Shown: positions 17,566-27,066, counted from the stretch's first letter. The stretch is DNA of 64,000 bases from Clostridia bacterium (GCA_017543905.1 JAFYFC010000005.1:23562-87561); one strand, 5' to 3'. The notes: generated from the sequence alone by a model not told the origin. Program-made: numbers and translations.

Positions 17566-19206
17566 ATGTGGTGGCTGATACTCATGCAGGCGGCGCTGGC
17601 GCTGCTTATGATATTCTCGGCGTCCGTGCATTACCTGCATATGCTACAGCTTGAAAGCTATCAGACGGACGGATATTTAAGGCATCTGAAGCGGCAAAGC
17701 AGCGAATGGAAGGGCTGGACGCTGATCTGCGGCATAGTCTGCGCGGTCGCGCCGTGGGTGCTGCTCGTGGCGTCGTCTATGTTCACGGGCAACCGTTCGG
17801 ACGCGTATCTGGCATCGCAGCTTCTGAACACGGGCATATTCGTCATATGGTCGTTCGTGAACATATACCGTGACCACCGTGCCCCCAAGAAAAAGCCTAT
17901 CGTGTTCACGAAGCGCATGAAGCGGCTGTGCGCGGTGCATGCGGGCGTGCTTGCGGCGCTGCTTTTCCTGTTCATACTGATATTCGGCTACTACCCTTCG
18001 GATTCCACCACGAAATGGAGACTTACGCTGCTTTCGCCCTATGCTCTTATGGCGCTGTGCCCGTGGCTTATAATCCTGAGCGCGCGCGCCGCAAAGCCGA
18101 TAGAGGACAGGATAAACAGAGGCTTTTTCGAATCGGCGGCGGCAAAGCTTTCAGCCAATAAAAAGCTTATTAAAATCGGCATAACCGGTTCTTACGGTAA
18201 AACAGGCACGAAGTTCGCGCTGGCTACGATACTTTCGGTAAAATACAAAGTGCTTACGAGCGAATCCTCGGTAAATACGCCGATGGGGCTGAGCAAGCTT
18301 ATAAACACCAAGCTCGAGGACAGTCACGAGGTGTTCATCGCGGAGATGGGCGCGCGCCATACAGGGGACATAAAGGAGCTTACTCAGCTCGTGCGTCCCA
18401 GCGTCGGACTTATAACGAGCATAGGCCCGCAGCATCTTGAAACCTTCGGAAACGTCGAAACGGTCGCAAAGACGAAATTCGAGCTTATAGAAGCGCTGCC
18501 GAAAAACGGCACGGGCATATTCGCCTCCGACGGCGCGTGGACGGACAAGCTGTACGAGCGCGCCGGATGCGAAAAGCTGAAAAGCGGCGTGGGCGCGGGC
18601 GATTACGACATGCGCGCCGAGAACATAGAGGTCGGCGCGTTCGGTTCGCGCTTCACCCTCGTAAACCGCGCGGGCGAAAGCGTCAATTGCGAGACAACGC
18701 TGCTCGGGCGCCACAATATATCGAACGTTGTGCTGTGCTGCCTTGCGGCGGAGAAACTCGGGCTCACGATGAGCGAGATCGCCCGCGGCGTCAAGCTGAT
18801 CAGGCCCGTGGAGCACCGTCTGCAGCTGCTGCCGGGCGAACTTAACGTTATAGACGACGCGTTCAACTCAAATCCGGCGGGAGCGAAGGAAGCGCTGAAC
18901 GTGCTGCACTCCTTCCCGGGCAGACATCTTATAATCACGCCCGGCTTCGTGGAAATGGGCGCGGACGAAAACAAATTCAATTACGAATTCGGCAGACAGA
19001 TCGCAAAAAGCGCGGACGCCGTGATACTCGTAGGCCCGAAGCACACCAGACCGATACTTCAGGGGCTTTTGAAGGAGGGCTTCGACAAAGACAGCGTGCT
19101 TACCGTGAATACGCTCGACGAGGCTTCAAAAAACATACGCAGATTCGTATCGGGCGGGGACGCGGTGCTGTTTGAAAACGACCTGCCCGACAACTACGCG
19201 GAATAA
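17566..19206 (+). CDS. Membrane-anchored MurF-like ligase (UDP-MurNAc-tripeptide--D-Ala-D-Ala ligase family)
   Basis: 546 residues, about 100 more than usual MurF. The N-terminal 200 residues hold about four hydrophobic helices (near 1-22, 45-70, 85-100, 125-175), then a complete Mur-ligase body: P-loop GITGSYGKTGTK (about 205-216), the NTPMGLS substrate loop, EMGARHTGDIKEL, ITSIGPQHLETFGN and DDAFNSNPAGAKEAL. These last motifs are MurF-like rather than MurC/D/E. The neighbour ddl makes D-Ala-D-Ala, the MurF substrate, so a role in the final cytoplasmic step of the peptidoglycan peptide is likely. The membrane part is unusual for canonical MurF; a variant acting on another Mur-type substrate is possible. 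Confidence 0.82.
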   Translation: MWWLILMQAALALLMIFSASVHYLHMLQLESYQTDGYLRHLKRQSSEWKGWTLICGIVCAVAPWVLLVASSMFTGNRSDAYLASQLLNTGIFVIWSFVNIYRDHRAPKKKPIVFTKRMKRLCAVHAGVLAALLFLFILIFGYYPSDSTTKWRLTLLSPYALMALCPWLIILSARAAKPIEDRINRGFFESAAAKLSANKKLIKIGITGSYGKTGTKFALATILSVKYKVLTSESSVNTPMGLSKLINTKLEDSHEVFIAEMGARHTGDIKELTQLVRPSVGLITSIGPQHLETFGNVETVAKTKFELIEALPKNGTGIFASDGAWTDKLYERAGCEKLKSGVGAGDYDMRAENIEVGAFGSRFTLVNRAGESVNCETTLLGRHNISNVVLCCLAAEKLGLTMSEIARGVKLIRPVEHRLQLLPGELNVIDDAFNSNPAGAKEALNVLHSFPGRHLIITPGFVEMGADENKFNYEFGRQIAKSADAVILVGPKHTRPILQGLLKEGFDKDSVLTVNTLDEASKNIRRFVSGGDAVLFENDLPDNYAE

Positions 19207-19230
19207 TCACCGAAAGGAAGTCATCATACA

Positions 19231-20442
19231 ATGAAACTCAGGCTTGCGCTCATTTACGGCAGCCGCTCCTGCGAGCACGACGTATCCGTCATCTCGGCCC
19301 TGCAGGCGGCGAAGCATATAAATCCGGACGAGTACGAAATAGTGTACATCTACATAGCGAAAAACGGCGACTGGTATACCGGCTGGCGGCTTTCGGATAT
19401 TACGCTGTACCGCGAGTTCGACCCGAAAGCGGCCACGCGCGTGATCCCGATGGGCGAAAACGGACGGCTCGTGCTTATGCAGCATCCGGAGGACAAGCTG
19501 CTGCCCATAGGACACCTGAAGCGCGCCGCGGAAGCGGACTGCGCGCTTACCGTGCTGCACGGCATGCACGGCGAGGACGGAACGATACAGGGCATGCTGG
19601 AGATGTGGGGCGTGCCGTATACTTCCTCCGGCGTGCTCGGCAGCGCGCTGGGCATGGACAAAATCGCCATGAAGCAGGTGTTCCGCGCGTGCGGCCTGCC
19701 CGTGGTGGACGACGTATACGTTCAGCGCAGGGACTGGAAAACCGACAGGCAGGCGGTAATCGAAAAAGTAAAAAGCACTCTGCCGTTCCCGGTGTTCGTA
19801 AAGCCCGCAAACCTCGGCTCCTCCATAGGCATAAGCAAGGCCGCGAATGAAGACGAGCTTGCCGGAGCGCTGGACGTCGCCGCGTCTTACGACAGGCGCA
19901 TCCTCATAGAAAAAGGCATAGAGGATATGGAGGAGATAAACTGCGCGGTGCTCGGCTTTGACGGCGAGTGCGAGGCGAGCGTTACCGAAATGCCCGTAAA
20001 GTGGAGCGAGTTTCTGTCCTTTGACGAAAAGTACCTGCGCGGCAGCGGCGGCAAGTGCGGCGCGAAGAGCGCGCCGGCGAAGGGCGGCATGGCGTCTCTG
20101 AGCAGAAGGATGCCCGCGCCGATAAGTGCCGAGCTTACAAAGCAGGTCGAGGATTTGGCGATAAAGGCGTTTAATGCTCTGGACTGCAGGGGCGTCGCGA
20201 GGGTTGATTTCCTGCACGACAAAGCGGACGGCAGGCTCTACATAGGCGAAATAAACACGATACCCGGCTCTCTGTCCTATTATCTGTGGGAAGGGAAAGG
20301 GCTCAGCTTTTCCGACCTGATAGACAGGCTGGTGGAATACGCGTTCAAAGCCAAGGCCGAGAAGGACGAAAGCGTATTTTCGTATACGTCTGCCATATTA
20401 AGCGGCGCGAAAGGCGCGAAGGGTACCAAAAAGCTTGGCTGA
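19231..20442 (+). CDS. ddl: D-alanine--D-alanine ligase
   Basis: 403 residues, longer than the 310-350 usual for Ddl. The ATP-grasp fold is recognised by the N-terminal LALIYGSRSCEHDVSVISA, LHGMHGEDGTIQGMLEM, the SSIGISKA loop, ARVDFLHD and the metal/phosphate segment INTIPGSLSYYLWE. The extra length comes from an insertion around residues 255-305 with a Lys/Gly/Ala-rich stretch, and a lysine-rich C-terminal tail. It joins two D-alanines for peptidoglycan precursors. It follows the MurF-like gene after a 24-bp gap with an AAAGGAAG ribosome site. Confidence 0.93.
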   Translation: MKLRLALIYGSRSCEHDVSVISALQAAKHINPDEYEIVYIYIAKNGDWYTGWRLSDITLYREFDPKAATRVIPMGENGRLVLMQHPEDKLLPIGHLKRAAEADCALTVLHGMHGEDGTIQGMLEMWGVPYTSSGVLGSALGMDKIAMKQVFRACGLPVVDDVYVQRRDWKTDRQAVIEKVKSTLPFPVFVKPANLGSSIGISKAANEDELAGALDVAASYDRRILIEKGIEDMEEINCAVLGFDGECEASVTEMPVKWSEFLSFDEKYLRGSGGKCGAKSAPAKGGMASLSRRMPAPISAELTKQVEDLAIKAFNALDCRGVARVDFLHDKADGRLYIGEINTIPGSLSYYLWEGKGLSFSDLIDRLVEYAFKAKAEKDESVFSYTSAILSGAKGAKGTKKLG

Positions 20443-20494
20443 CGGGCGGCACATAACACGGGGACAATGCCTGTAAAGGCGGAGGCGTGAAAGT

Positions 20495-21841
20495 ATGCGC
20501 AGATTGCTTGTAGAAATCGTTCCGGCGCTTGAGGATATCTACAGCCCGCGAAACGAGTATTCAAAGGGCAGACTTATATCCCTGATAAGCAGCCTTATAA
20601 CCGCGTTTTACAACGTCTTTATAACGGGTATTTTCTATACGGGCTTTCTGTCCATGTACGGCATTTCCATAACCGGCGTGGGCATAGTGAGCTTTATACC
20701 GTATATCGGCAGCTGCTTCGCGGTGTTTTCGCCCTTTGTGCTGCGCAGGTTCAAAAAGCGCAAGCGCGTGATACTCGCAAGCAAAATACTGTTTTATTCG
20801 CTGTTCATACTTGCGACCACGCTGATGCCGCTGTTCGTGAAGACGGCGCACGGGCGGCTTGTAAGCCTAATAGCGATACTATTCATAGCCTACGCCGAAT
20901 ACGCGCTGTTCAGTCCGGGCATAACGGTATGGTTTTATAATTTTTATCCCGCCGAAAACGAAAAGCGTACGCGCTACATATACTTAAACCAGATGTTTTC
21001 GTCGGTAATGTCGAGCGTCATACTGCTGGCAAGCGGCATTATCACCGACGCGGTGCGCGCCTCTGGGCATCAGAACACCATAATACTCACGCTCAGGTAT
21101 TTCGCCTTCGCGCTGGTGCTCGCGGACGTATTCGCCCAGTCGCGCGCAAAGGAATACCCGTACGAGGAGACCTCGCATCTGCGCTTTATGGATATATTCA
21201 CCGTGCCGGTCAAAAACCGCAAGTTCATGCTGTGCATGCTGCTCATGTTCAGCTGGAACTTTATCTGCAATCTGAACAACGGCACGTTTTCGTATCACCT
21301 GCTTAACCATATGCAGTTTTCCTATACGCTCATCAACTGCATGTCGGTAATGTATACGGTAATTCTCGCGCTCACCAGCGGCATGTGGCGCAGGGTGCTC
21401 AGAAAGCACTCGTGGGTAAAGACCTTCGGCATCTGTAACCTGCTGTGGGTGCCCACGGAGATACTCTGGTTTCTTACCAGCAAACGCCTCTCGTATATGT
21501 ACGTGCCCATCAGCATGTGGCAGAACCTGCTGAACGTCGGGCTCAACCTGTCTTACGCAAATATACTTTACATGAATCTGCCGGGCGACGAATCCACCGC
21601 GTATATCTCCTTCAACGTCGTGGGCGCGAACGTCTGCGCGCTGCTGGGCATGGTTTGCGGCACCTGGGTAGTATCGCTGAACGCGGATACGCCGTTTCTG
21701 TTTATGGGCATCGAGGTATATACGGTACAGTTCACCTGTCTTATGCGCGCGCTGTTTATGGGCATAATGGGACTGGTCTGCTTTTACGGCTGGAAAGCGT
21801 TTACCAGCGAGCGCGAGATCGCCCTTGTCGAGGGCGTATAG
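20495..21841 (+). CDS. MFS-type membrane transporter, substrate unknown
   Basis: 448 residues with about twelve hydrophobic helices spread over the full length and a cytoplasmic basic loop (RRFKKRKR, about residue 85) between helices 2 and 3, as in the major facilitator superfamily. There is no recognisable substrate signature. It is the last gene before a strong terminator in the polA-ddl run. Being next to ddl and the MurF-like gene it might move a cell-wall or amino-acid compound, but this is a guess. Confidence 0.72.
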   Translation: MRRLLVEIVPALEDIYSPRNEYSKGRLISLISSLITAFYNVFITGIFYTGFLSMYGISITGVGIVSFIPYIGSCFAVFSPFVLRRFKKRKRVILASKILFYSLFILATTLMPLFVKTAHGRLVSLIAILFIAYAEYALFSPGITVWFYNFYPAENEKRTRYIYLNQMFSSVMSSVILLASGIITDAVRASGHQNTIILTLRYFAFALVLADVFAQSRAKEYPYEETSHLRFMDIFTVPVKNRKFMLCMLLMFSWNFICNLNNGTFSYHLLNHMQFSYTLINCMSVMYTVILALTSGMWRRVLRKHSWVKTFGICNLLWVPTEILWFLTSKRLSYMYVPISMWQNLLNVGLNLSYANILYMNLPGDESTAYISFNVVGANVCALLGMVCGTWVVSLNADTPFLFMGIEVYTVQFTCLMRALFMGIMGLVCFYGWKAFTSEREIALVEGV

Positions 21842-21877
21842 CGGCGCTCGCCTTGACCGAAGATTTTTGAAACTCTA

Positions 21878-21904
21878 AAGGGGCAGATATCAGGTCTGCC
21901 CCTT
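21878..21904 (+). terminator. Strong terminator closing the polA-to-transporter run
   Basis: A perfect 10-bp stem AAGGGGCAGA/TCTGCCCCTT (21878-21887 with 21895-21904) with a 7-nt loop. The flanking A and T tracts make it usable in either direction. Confidence 0.85.
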
Positions 21905-21985
21905 AAATGACTGCACGTTTCTTATTTATATGCCTCCTGACTGAACGGCGTTTTTGCAAATAAACCCGGATTTTACAGTTTTGTG

Positions 21986-22014
21986 CTGACAAACTGCACA
22001 GGCTTTGCTATACT
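21986..22014 (+). promoter_or_regulatory. Promoter of cggR, with possible operator
   Basis: CTGACA (21986-21991), 17-bp spacer, TATACT (22009-22014). An imperfect inverted repeat, CAGTTTTGT/ACAAACTG (about 21976-21997), spans the -35 box, and a GGGGA/TCCCT half-site pair lies just downstream of the start site. Autoregulation is known for CggR but the operator here is only inferred. Confidence 0.7.
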
Positions 22015-22077
22015 GACCACAGGATGAAATCCGTCACGCGGGGAAAAATCGTCCCTGTTAAGGATGGGAGACCGAAT

Positions 22078-23121
22078 ATGGATGAAAACACGCTGGGTCT
22101 CATAACGAAGCTCGCGCCCGATCTCATGAAGGCGCTGGTTTCGCGCGCGCTTACGCTGGAGCGGGTCAGCATACTTCAGCCCGTCGGCAGACGCGCGCTT
22201 TCGCAGCGCATGAGCATACCCGAAAGAGAAGCGCGCGCGCTTACCGAAACGCTGCGCGAGGACGGGCTTATAGAGGTGACGCCGGGCGGGATGCGCCTGA
22301 CCGACAGAGCATACGAGATACTCGATTCCGTACGGGAGCTGGTGCATTCACGGACGGGACTTGCGTCGCTGGAGATGCAGCTGCAAAAGCTTCTGCACAT
22401 AGAATGGGTAAAGATCGTGCCCGGAGACGCCGATGCCGATCCGAACGTACTCGACGAGGTAGGGCGCGCGGCGGGAGCGCGCTTAAGGAAGCTGCTTTCA
22501 AACGGCATGATACTTGCGGTAAACGGCGGCAGCACCATGCACGCGGTCGCGCTGCACATACCGCGCGGAAGCGACATAGACGTAACTGTCCTGCCTGCGC
22601 GCGGCGGGCTCGGAAACAACGCCGAAACGCAGGCCTCCACGCTTGCCGAGCACATAGCCCAGAAGCTGGGCGGCCGCCACAAGCCGCTGTATCTGCCGGA
22701 CAACCTGCCGCACAGCGCGCTCAGGGAGCTTATCAAGCTCGACGAGATACGCGAGCCGCTGGAGGAGATCAAAAAGGCCGACATACTCGTTTACGGCATC
22801 GCCCGCGCGGACGAGATGGCGAGAAACCGCCTGATGAGCGACGACACAATACGCGAGCTTATTTCCCGCGGAGCCGCCGCAGAGGCGCTCGGGCACTGCT
22901 TCGACATAAACGGGAACCTCTTGGCTTCGTCGTCGGGGCTCGGGCTCACCGAGGACAGCTTCGACCGCATACCGACCGTTATGGCTGTCGCGGCGGGTAC
23001 GCGCAAGGCGGAGGCGATAATCGCGGTCTCGCGTCATCACAGAAACAACTGCCTGATAACCGACGAGGGCGCGGCAAACCGCATACTGGAGATAATACGG
23101 GCGGACAAAGCAAGCAATTAA
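22078..23121 (+). CDS. cggR: Central glycolytic genes regulator CggR (SorC/DeoR family)
   Basis: 347 residues. An N-terminal winged helix-turn-helix (about 25-80, RALSQRMSIPEREARALTE as the recognition region) is joined to a sugar-phosphate-binding domain of the SorC type (NGGSTMHAVA, ARGGLGNNAETQAS, VYGIARADEMARNR, EAIIAVSRHH). In Bacillus, CggR represses the gapA-pgk-tpiA-pgm-eno operon and is released by fructose-1,6-bisphosphate. The gene lies directly before pgk, supporting the name. The ATG at 22078 is chosen because the mapped promoter puts the in-frame ATG at 22024 within a few bases of the transcript start. gapA, normally next in line, is absent. Confidence 0.9.
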   Translation: MDENTLGLITKLAPDLMKALVSRALTLERVSILQPVGRRALSQRMSIPEREARALTETLREDGLIEVTPGGMRLTDRAYEILDSVRELVHSRTGLASLEMQLQKLLHIEWVKIVPGDADADPNVLDEVGRAAGARLRKLLSNGMILAVNGGSTMHAVALHIPRGSDIDVTVLPARGGLGNNAETQASTLAEHIAQKLGGRHKPLYLPDNLPHSALRELIKLDEIREPLEEIKKADILVYGIARADEMARNRLMSDDTIRELISRGAAAEALGHCFDINGNLLASSSGLGLTEDSFDRIPTVMAVAAGTRKAEAIIAVSRHHRNNCLITDEGAANRILEIIRADKASN

Positions 23122-23132
23122 CCTTATTTTTC

Positions 23133-23161
23133 TTTTACGCAAACCCACTTTGTGGTATGAT
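23133..23161 (+). promoter_or_regulatory. Possible promoter for pgk-tpiA
   Basis: A weak -35 (TTTTAC), 17-bp spacer and TATGAT lie just after the cggR stop and before the pgk ribosome site. It would allow high pgk/tpiA expression independent of cggR read-through. Confidence 0.45.
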
Positions 23162-23195
23162 ATAAACAGATAAATATCGGAAGGAGAAATAGTTC

Positions 23196-24380
23196 ATGAA
23201 CAAAAAGACCGTTAAGGACATTGACGTCAAGGGAAAGAAAGTGCTTGTACGCTGCGACTTCAATGTACCGCTGGACGCAGACAAAAACATTACCGACGAA
23301 ACCAGAATAAACGCCGCTCTGCCCACCATCAAGTACCTGCTTGACGAAGGCGCGGCCGTAATACTCTGCTCGCATCTGGGCAAGCCCAAGGGCGCGGTAG
23401 TTCCCAAGCTCTCTCTGGCTCCGGTAGCCAAGAGCCTGAGCGATAAGCTGGGCTTCGAAGTAAAGCTCGCTCCCGACTGCGTGGGAGACGAAGTCCGTAA
23501 AATGGTCTCCGAGCTCGAATGCGGCAAGGCGATTTTGCTTGAGAACCTGCGCTTCCATCCCGAAGAGGAGAAAAACGATCCCGCGTTCGCAAAAGAGCTG
23601 GCGGACCTTGCTGAAATTTACGTATCCGACGCATTCGGCACAGTGCACCGCGCGCATGCTTCCACCGCGGGCGTAGCCGCATATCTGCCTGCGGTAGCCG
23701 GCTTCCTGATCGGAAAAGAGCTCGACTTCCTCGGAAACGCGGTCGAGAATCCCGAGCGTCCGTTTCTGGCGATACTGGGCGGCGCGAAGGTCAAGGATAA
23801 GATCGGCGTTATCGACAACCTGCTCGAGAAGGTCGACACCCTCATAATCGGCGGCGGCATGGCGTACACGTTCATGAAGGCTCAGGGCGGCAAGATCGGC
23901 GACAGCCTGGTAGACGACGAGCGCCTCGAGGACGCGCTGCGCTTCATCGACAAGGCGAAGCAGCGCGGAGTCAAGCTGCTTTTGCCTGTCGACACGCTGA
24001 TCGCGGACGCGTTTGAAGGCTACAGCGAGATCAAAACCTGCAAGGCCGGCGAAGTACCGGACGGCTGGCAGGGTCTGGATATCGGGCCTGAGACCGTCAA
24101 GCTGTTCACCGCAGCGGTCAAGGAAGCCAAGACCATCGTATGGAACGGCCCCATGGGCGTATTTGAGAATCCCGACTTCGCAAAGGGCACGCTCGCCGTT
24201 GCGACCGCGATGGCGGAAAGCAACGCGATAACCATTATCGGCGGCGGAGACAGCGCCGCGGCGGTCAACCAGATGGGTCTGGGAAGCAAGATGAGCCATA
24301 TCTCTACCGGCGGCGGCGCGTCTCTCGAGTTCCTCGAGGGCAAGGGCCTGCCCGGCGTAAACTGCCTGAACGACAAATAA
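23196..24380 (+). CDS. pgk: Phosphoglycerate kinase
   Basis: 394 residues, full length. It transfers phosphate from 1,3-bisphosphoglycerate to ADP. Family motifs: [12 protein letters not shown] near the N-terminus, [48 protein letters not shown], and the C-terminal GGGDSAAAV with [20 protein letters not shown] site precedes the ATG. Codon use is smoother than its neighbours (more CTC/CTG, ATC, AAG), as expected of a highly expressed gene. tpiA follows after 18 bp. Confidence 0.98.
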   Translation: MNKKTVKDIDVKGKKVLVRCDFNVPLDADKNITDETRINAALPTIKYLLDEGAAVILCSHLGKPKGAVVPKLSLAPVAKSLSDKLGFEVKLAPDCVGDEVRKMVSELECGKAILLENLRFHPEEEKNDPAFAKELADLAEIYVSDAFGTVHRAHASTAGVAAYLPAVAGFLIGKELDFLGNAVENPERPFLAILGGAKVKDKIGVIDNLLEKVDTLIIGGGMAYTFMKAQGGKIGDSLVDDERLEDALRFIDKAKQRGVKLLLPVDTLIADAFEGYSEIKTCKAGEVPDGWQGLDIGPETVKLFTAAVKEAKTIVWNGPMGVFENPDFAKGTLAVATAMAESNAITIIGGGDSAAAVNQMGLGSKMSHISTGGGASLEFLEGKGLPGVNCLNDK

Positions 24381-24398
24381 TTTCCGGAGGAATCAATT

Positions 24399-25148
24399 AT
24401 GCGTAAGCCCATCATAGCCGGCAACTGGAAGATGAACAAAACTCCCGAGGAAGCAAAGCAGCTCGTAACCGAGCTCATACCCCTCGTAAAGGGCGCGAAG
24501 TGCGACGTGGTGGTGTGCGTGCCTGCGGTATGCTTCTCCGCAGTCAAGCCTCTTCTCAAGCGCGGCGTGAACATCAAATTAGGCGCTCAGAACGTGCATT
24601 TCGCCGAAAAAGGCGCCTACACCGGCGAGCTTTCCGCGGATATGCTGAAGGCGTGCGGCGTCGAATACGTAATAATCGGCCACAGCGAGCGCCGTCAGTA
24701 TTTCGGCGAGACCGACAAGAGCGTGAACCTGCGTACCGTGGCCGCCATCAAGGCGGGCCTCAAGCCCATCGTTTGCGTGGGTGAAAACAAAGAGGAGCGC
24801 GAGGCGGGCTATACCGATACGCTCGTAGCTTATCAGACGCTGATGGCGCTGACCGGCCTTACCAACGAAGAGGTCGAGGGCACCGTTATCGCCTACGAGC
24901 CCGTTTGGGCGATCGGCACCGGCCTTACCGCCACAGACGAGCAGGCCAACGAGACCATAGGCGTCATCCGCGCGGCGATCGCCGGAAAATACGGCAAGAA
25001 GACCGCCTCGAAGGTGCGCATACAGTACGGCGGCAGCATGAAGCCCTCTAACGTTAAGGGCCTGATGGCTCAGCCGGAAATAGACGGCGGGCTCATAGGC
25101 GGAGCTTCCCTTAAGGCGGAGGATTTCAGCAAGGTCGTCAACTATTGA
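24399..25148 (+). CDS. tpiA: Triosephosphate isomerase
   Basis: 249 residues. It interconverts dihydroxyacetone phosphate and glyceraldehyde-3-phosphate. Catalytic residues are present: Lys11 in AGNWKMN, His about 95 in IIGHSERRQ, and Glu about 167 in [11 protein letters not shown]. The phosphate loop ([20 protein letters not shown]) is intact. It starts 18 bp after pgk with GGAGG. Confidence 0.98.
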   Translation: MRKPIIAGNWKMNKTPEEAKQLVTELIPLVKGAKCDVVVCVPAVCFSAVKPLLKRGVNIKLGAQNVHFAEKGAYTGELSADMLKACGVEYVIIGHSERRQYFGETDKSVNLRTVAAIKAGLKPIVCVGENKEEREAGYTDTLVAYQTLMALTGLTNEEVEGTVIAYEPVWAIGTGLTATDEQANETIGVIRAAIAGKYGKKTASKVRIQYGGSMKPSNVKGLMAQPEIDGGLIGGASLKAEDFSKVVNY

Positions 25149-25204
25149 TAAGGCTCTTTAAAACGCAGTAAACTGCATAAACCGAAGCCTGTACGGGACA
25201 GATT

Positions 25205-25222
25205 GGAGGGGGAAACCCCTCC
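25205..25222 (+). terminator. Hairpin after tpiA
   Basis: A perfect 7-bp GC stem, GGAGGGG/CCCCTCC, with a GAAA tetraloop, followed by a T-rich GGTTTGATTTTC. Likely terminator or 3'-end stabiliser of the cggR-pgk-tpiA transcript. Confidence 0.6.
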
Positions 25223-25342
25223 GGTTTGATTTTCGGGGGTAGCTGCGTTTTATTCGTTCACGGAAAAATTGCCTTGCACTGCTTGACACCCGGAGTCGTG
25301 CATGATAAGCTGTAAGCGGAATCGACCGTAACGGAGGTCTTT

Positions 25343-26272
25343 ATGCGAAGGATTATTTGCTTGCTGCTTACGCTGTGCCTGCTTGCCGGCGCGGCGGCTT
25401 CGGCAGAAGAGGAAATAGGCAAGCTCAGGCATATTTACGTAAACGGCAGCGACTATGTGCAAAAGACGAATCTAACCGTCATACTGCTGCTGGGCGTAGA
25501 CGGCGCGGTAAGCTCAGGCTTAGGCAAGGCGCGGGGCGGCGGGCAGTCCGACTTTATCGTGCTGTGCGTGCTCGACCATACGGACAAGACGATACGTTTT
25601 CTGCAGATCGACAGAGACACGATGACTCAAATACCCACGACCGACATATTCGGCAGGCGCACCGGCACGAAAACGGATCAGATCTGCCTTGCCTACGCGA
25701 TGGGAGACGGCGGGAAAAAGAGCTGCAGTTACGCAAGCGAGGCGGTGTGCACGCTGCTTGAGGGCGCATGGATAAACCTGTATATTTCCATGGGCATGGA
25801 CGGCATAAGCAAGATAAATAACGCCCTGGGCGGAGTGACGGTTACGGTGAACGAAGACATTACCGCACTGGACCCCGCGCTTCAAAAGGGCGCGAAGGTA
25901 ACGCTTACGGACGCGCAGAGCGAGATATTCGTGCGCGGCCGCACGGGTATCGGCGATCAGACCAATTCCTCCCGCATGACGAGGCAGCGCATATACATGG
26001 AGAGCGCCGCAAGCCGCTTCAAGAGCCTCGCTTCAGCCAACAAGTCGTTCATAAACACGTTCCTCGACAAGCTGGAGGAGGTCATGATAACCGACATGTC
26101 CCGCGGACGCATGTTTAACGAGCTGAACAGGGCGTATAAATACAAGCTGCTGCCTATCGAACGGCTCGAGGGCGAATACTCAATCGGCAGGGACGGCTTC
26201 AGGCAGTTCAGCGCCGACAGCGAGTATATAAGCGCGTGGGTGCTTGCAAATATGTACAGAATTAATAATTGA
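25343..26272 (+). CDS. LytR-CpsA-Psr (LCP) family protein
   Basis: 309 residues. LCP enzymes attach undecaprenyl-linked glycopolymers to peptidoglycan outside the membrane. The family landmarks are QIDRDTMTQI (the lipid-phosphate-binding RD), KTDQICLAYAMGD, ISKINNALGGVTVTV and the C-terminal SSRMTRQRIYM arginines. The N-terminus (1-22) looks like a cleavable signal peptide ending ASA rather than the usual uncleaved membrane anchor. It lies just upstream of the Wzz/CpsD/CpsB module, fitting a role in wall polysaccharide. A GGAGG site precedes the ATG. Confidence 0.85.
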   Translation: MRRIICLLLTLCLLAGAAASAEEEIGKLRHIYVNGSDYVQKTNLTVILLLGVDGAVSSGLGKARGGGQSDFIVLCVLDHTDKTIRFLQIDRDTMTQIPTTDIFGRRTGTKTDQICLAYAMGDGGKKSCSYASEAVCTLLEGAWINLYISMGMDGISKINNALGGVTVTVNEDITALDPALQKGAKVTLTDAQSEIFVRGRTGIGDQTNSSRMTRQRIYMESAASRFKSLASANKSFINTFLDKLEEVMITDMSRGRMFNELNRAYKYKLLPIERLEGEYSIGRDGFRQFSADSEYISAWVLANMYRINN

Positions 26273-26328
26273 AGCAAGATTGAGAATATCATTAACGTGT
26301 GTTTAACATATATTAACGCTTTCGTGTA

Positions 26329-26357
26329 TTGCAAAAACAGCATGCGGCATATATAAT
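26329..26357 (+). promoter_or_regulatory. Strong promoter for the acidic secreted protein gene
   Basis: TTGCAA (26329-26334), 17-bp spacer, TATAAT (26352-26357), set in an AT-rich stretch with several TTAA tracts upstream. Confidence 0.8.
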
Positions 26358-26396
26358 ATGCTATAGTCCAATAATATTGAAGTGAGGGTGAACATA

Positions 26397-26993
26397 ATGA
26401 AAAAGCTTCTTTCTTTGGTACTTGCGTTCGTGCTCGTCTTTTCTCTCGCTGCGATTTCTGAAGAACTGACCGCCAGCAAGATTCTTGACGACGAAATCGA
26501 AGTCGTGGCTGTAGAAAGCCTCGAGGACGGCGTAGTCATCGACGACGACTTCTATATCGGGCCCGCTGACGCCGACGCTGACAAGACCCTTTCCGAAGGC
26601 GTGCTGGCTGACATCTGCGAAATCCTGAACGACGGCGGCACCGTAGCCGATTATTTCGACGACGAGACCAAGGCTGCCATCGAAGCTCTGCTTCCCGAAG
26701 GCGTGACCCTGGCTGACCTCGACCTCAAAGAGGCGGGCGTCATCGTTGCCATGAACTACAGACCCGCTTACGGCGACCTGCTCGTAACCTACCGTTTTGT
26801 TACCGAGTATACCCCCGAGCAGACCATCGTCGGCGTCGTAGGTCTCTTTGAGACCGAAGAGTCTCCCGTTGCGTGGAGAGTCGTCGAAGCCGCCGGTCAG
26901 GAAGACGGCACTGTAGTGGCTGTGTTCCCGGGCGAGCTGATCGAGAAGATCGAAGCCGCGTACGAGAACGTGTTCCTGGTACTCGACAAGTAA
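26397..26993 (+). CDS. Acidic secreted protein of unknown family
   Basis: 198 residues. It has a signal peptide (about 1-20, MKKLLSLVLAFVLVFSLAA) and then a very acidic mature part. Blocks rich in Asp/Glu/Ala (residues about 22-65) precede a more structured region with YRPAYGDLLVTYRFV, IVGVVGLFE and VFPGELIEKIE. There is no cysteine in the mature part and no anchor, and I do not recognise a family. It has its own strong promoter and a strong terminator, and its codons are more uniform (GCT, GAA, GAC, CTG) than those of neighbours, so it is probably abundant. It lies between an LCP gene and the Wzz/CpsD module. The ATG at 26397 follows GAGGGTG. Confidence 0.8.
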   Translation: MKKLLSLVLAFVLVFSLAAISEELTASKILDDEIEVVAVESLEDGVVIDDDFYIGPADADADKTLSEGVLADICEILNDGGTVADYFDDETKAAIEALLPEGVTLADLDLKEAGVIVAMNYRPAYGDLLVTYRFVTEYTPEQTIVGVVGLFETEESPVAWRVVEAAGQEDGTVVAVFPGELIEKIEAAYENVFLVLDK

Positions 26994-27011
26994 TATAAGC
27001 TTATAGGTTCT

Positions 27012-27055
27012 ATAACTGGGATTGTAGACTTAGTGCCGCAATCCCAGTTATTTTA
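27012..27055 (+). terminator. Terminator after the acidic protein, abutting the next ribosome site
   Basis: A 13-bp perfect stem ATAACTGGGATTG/CAATCCCAGTTAT (27012-27024 with 27039-27051), then TTTTA. The ribosome-binding site of the next gene starts directly after, so read-through or antitermination would be needed to express it from the upstream promoter. Confidence 0.85.
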
Positions 27056-27066
27056 AGGAGGAAACC

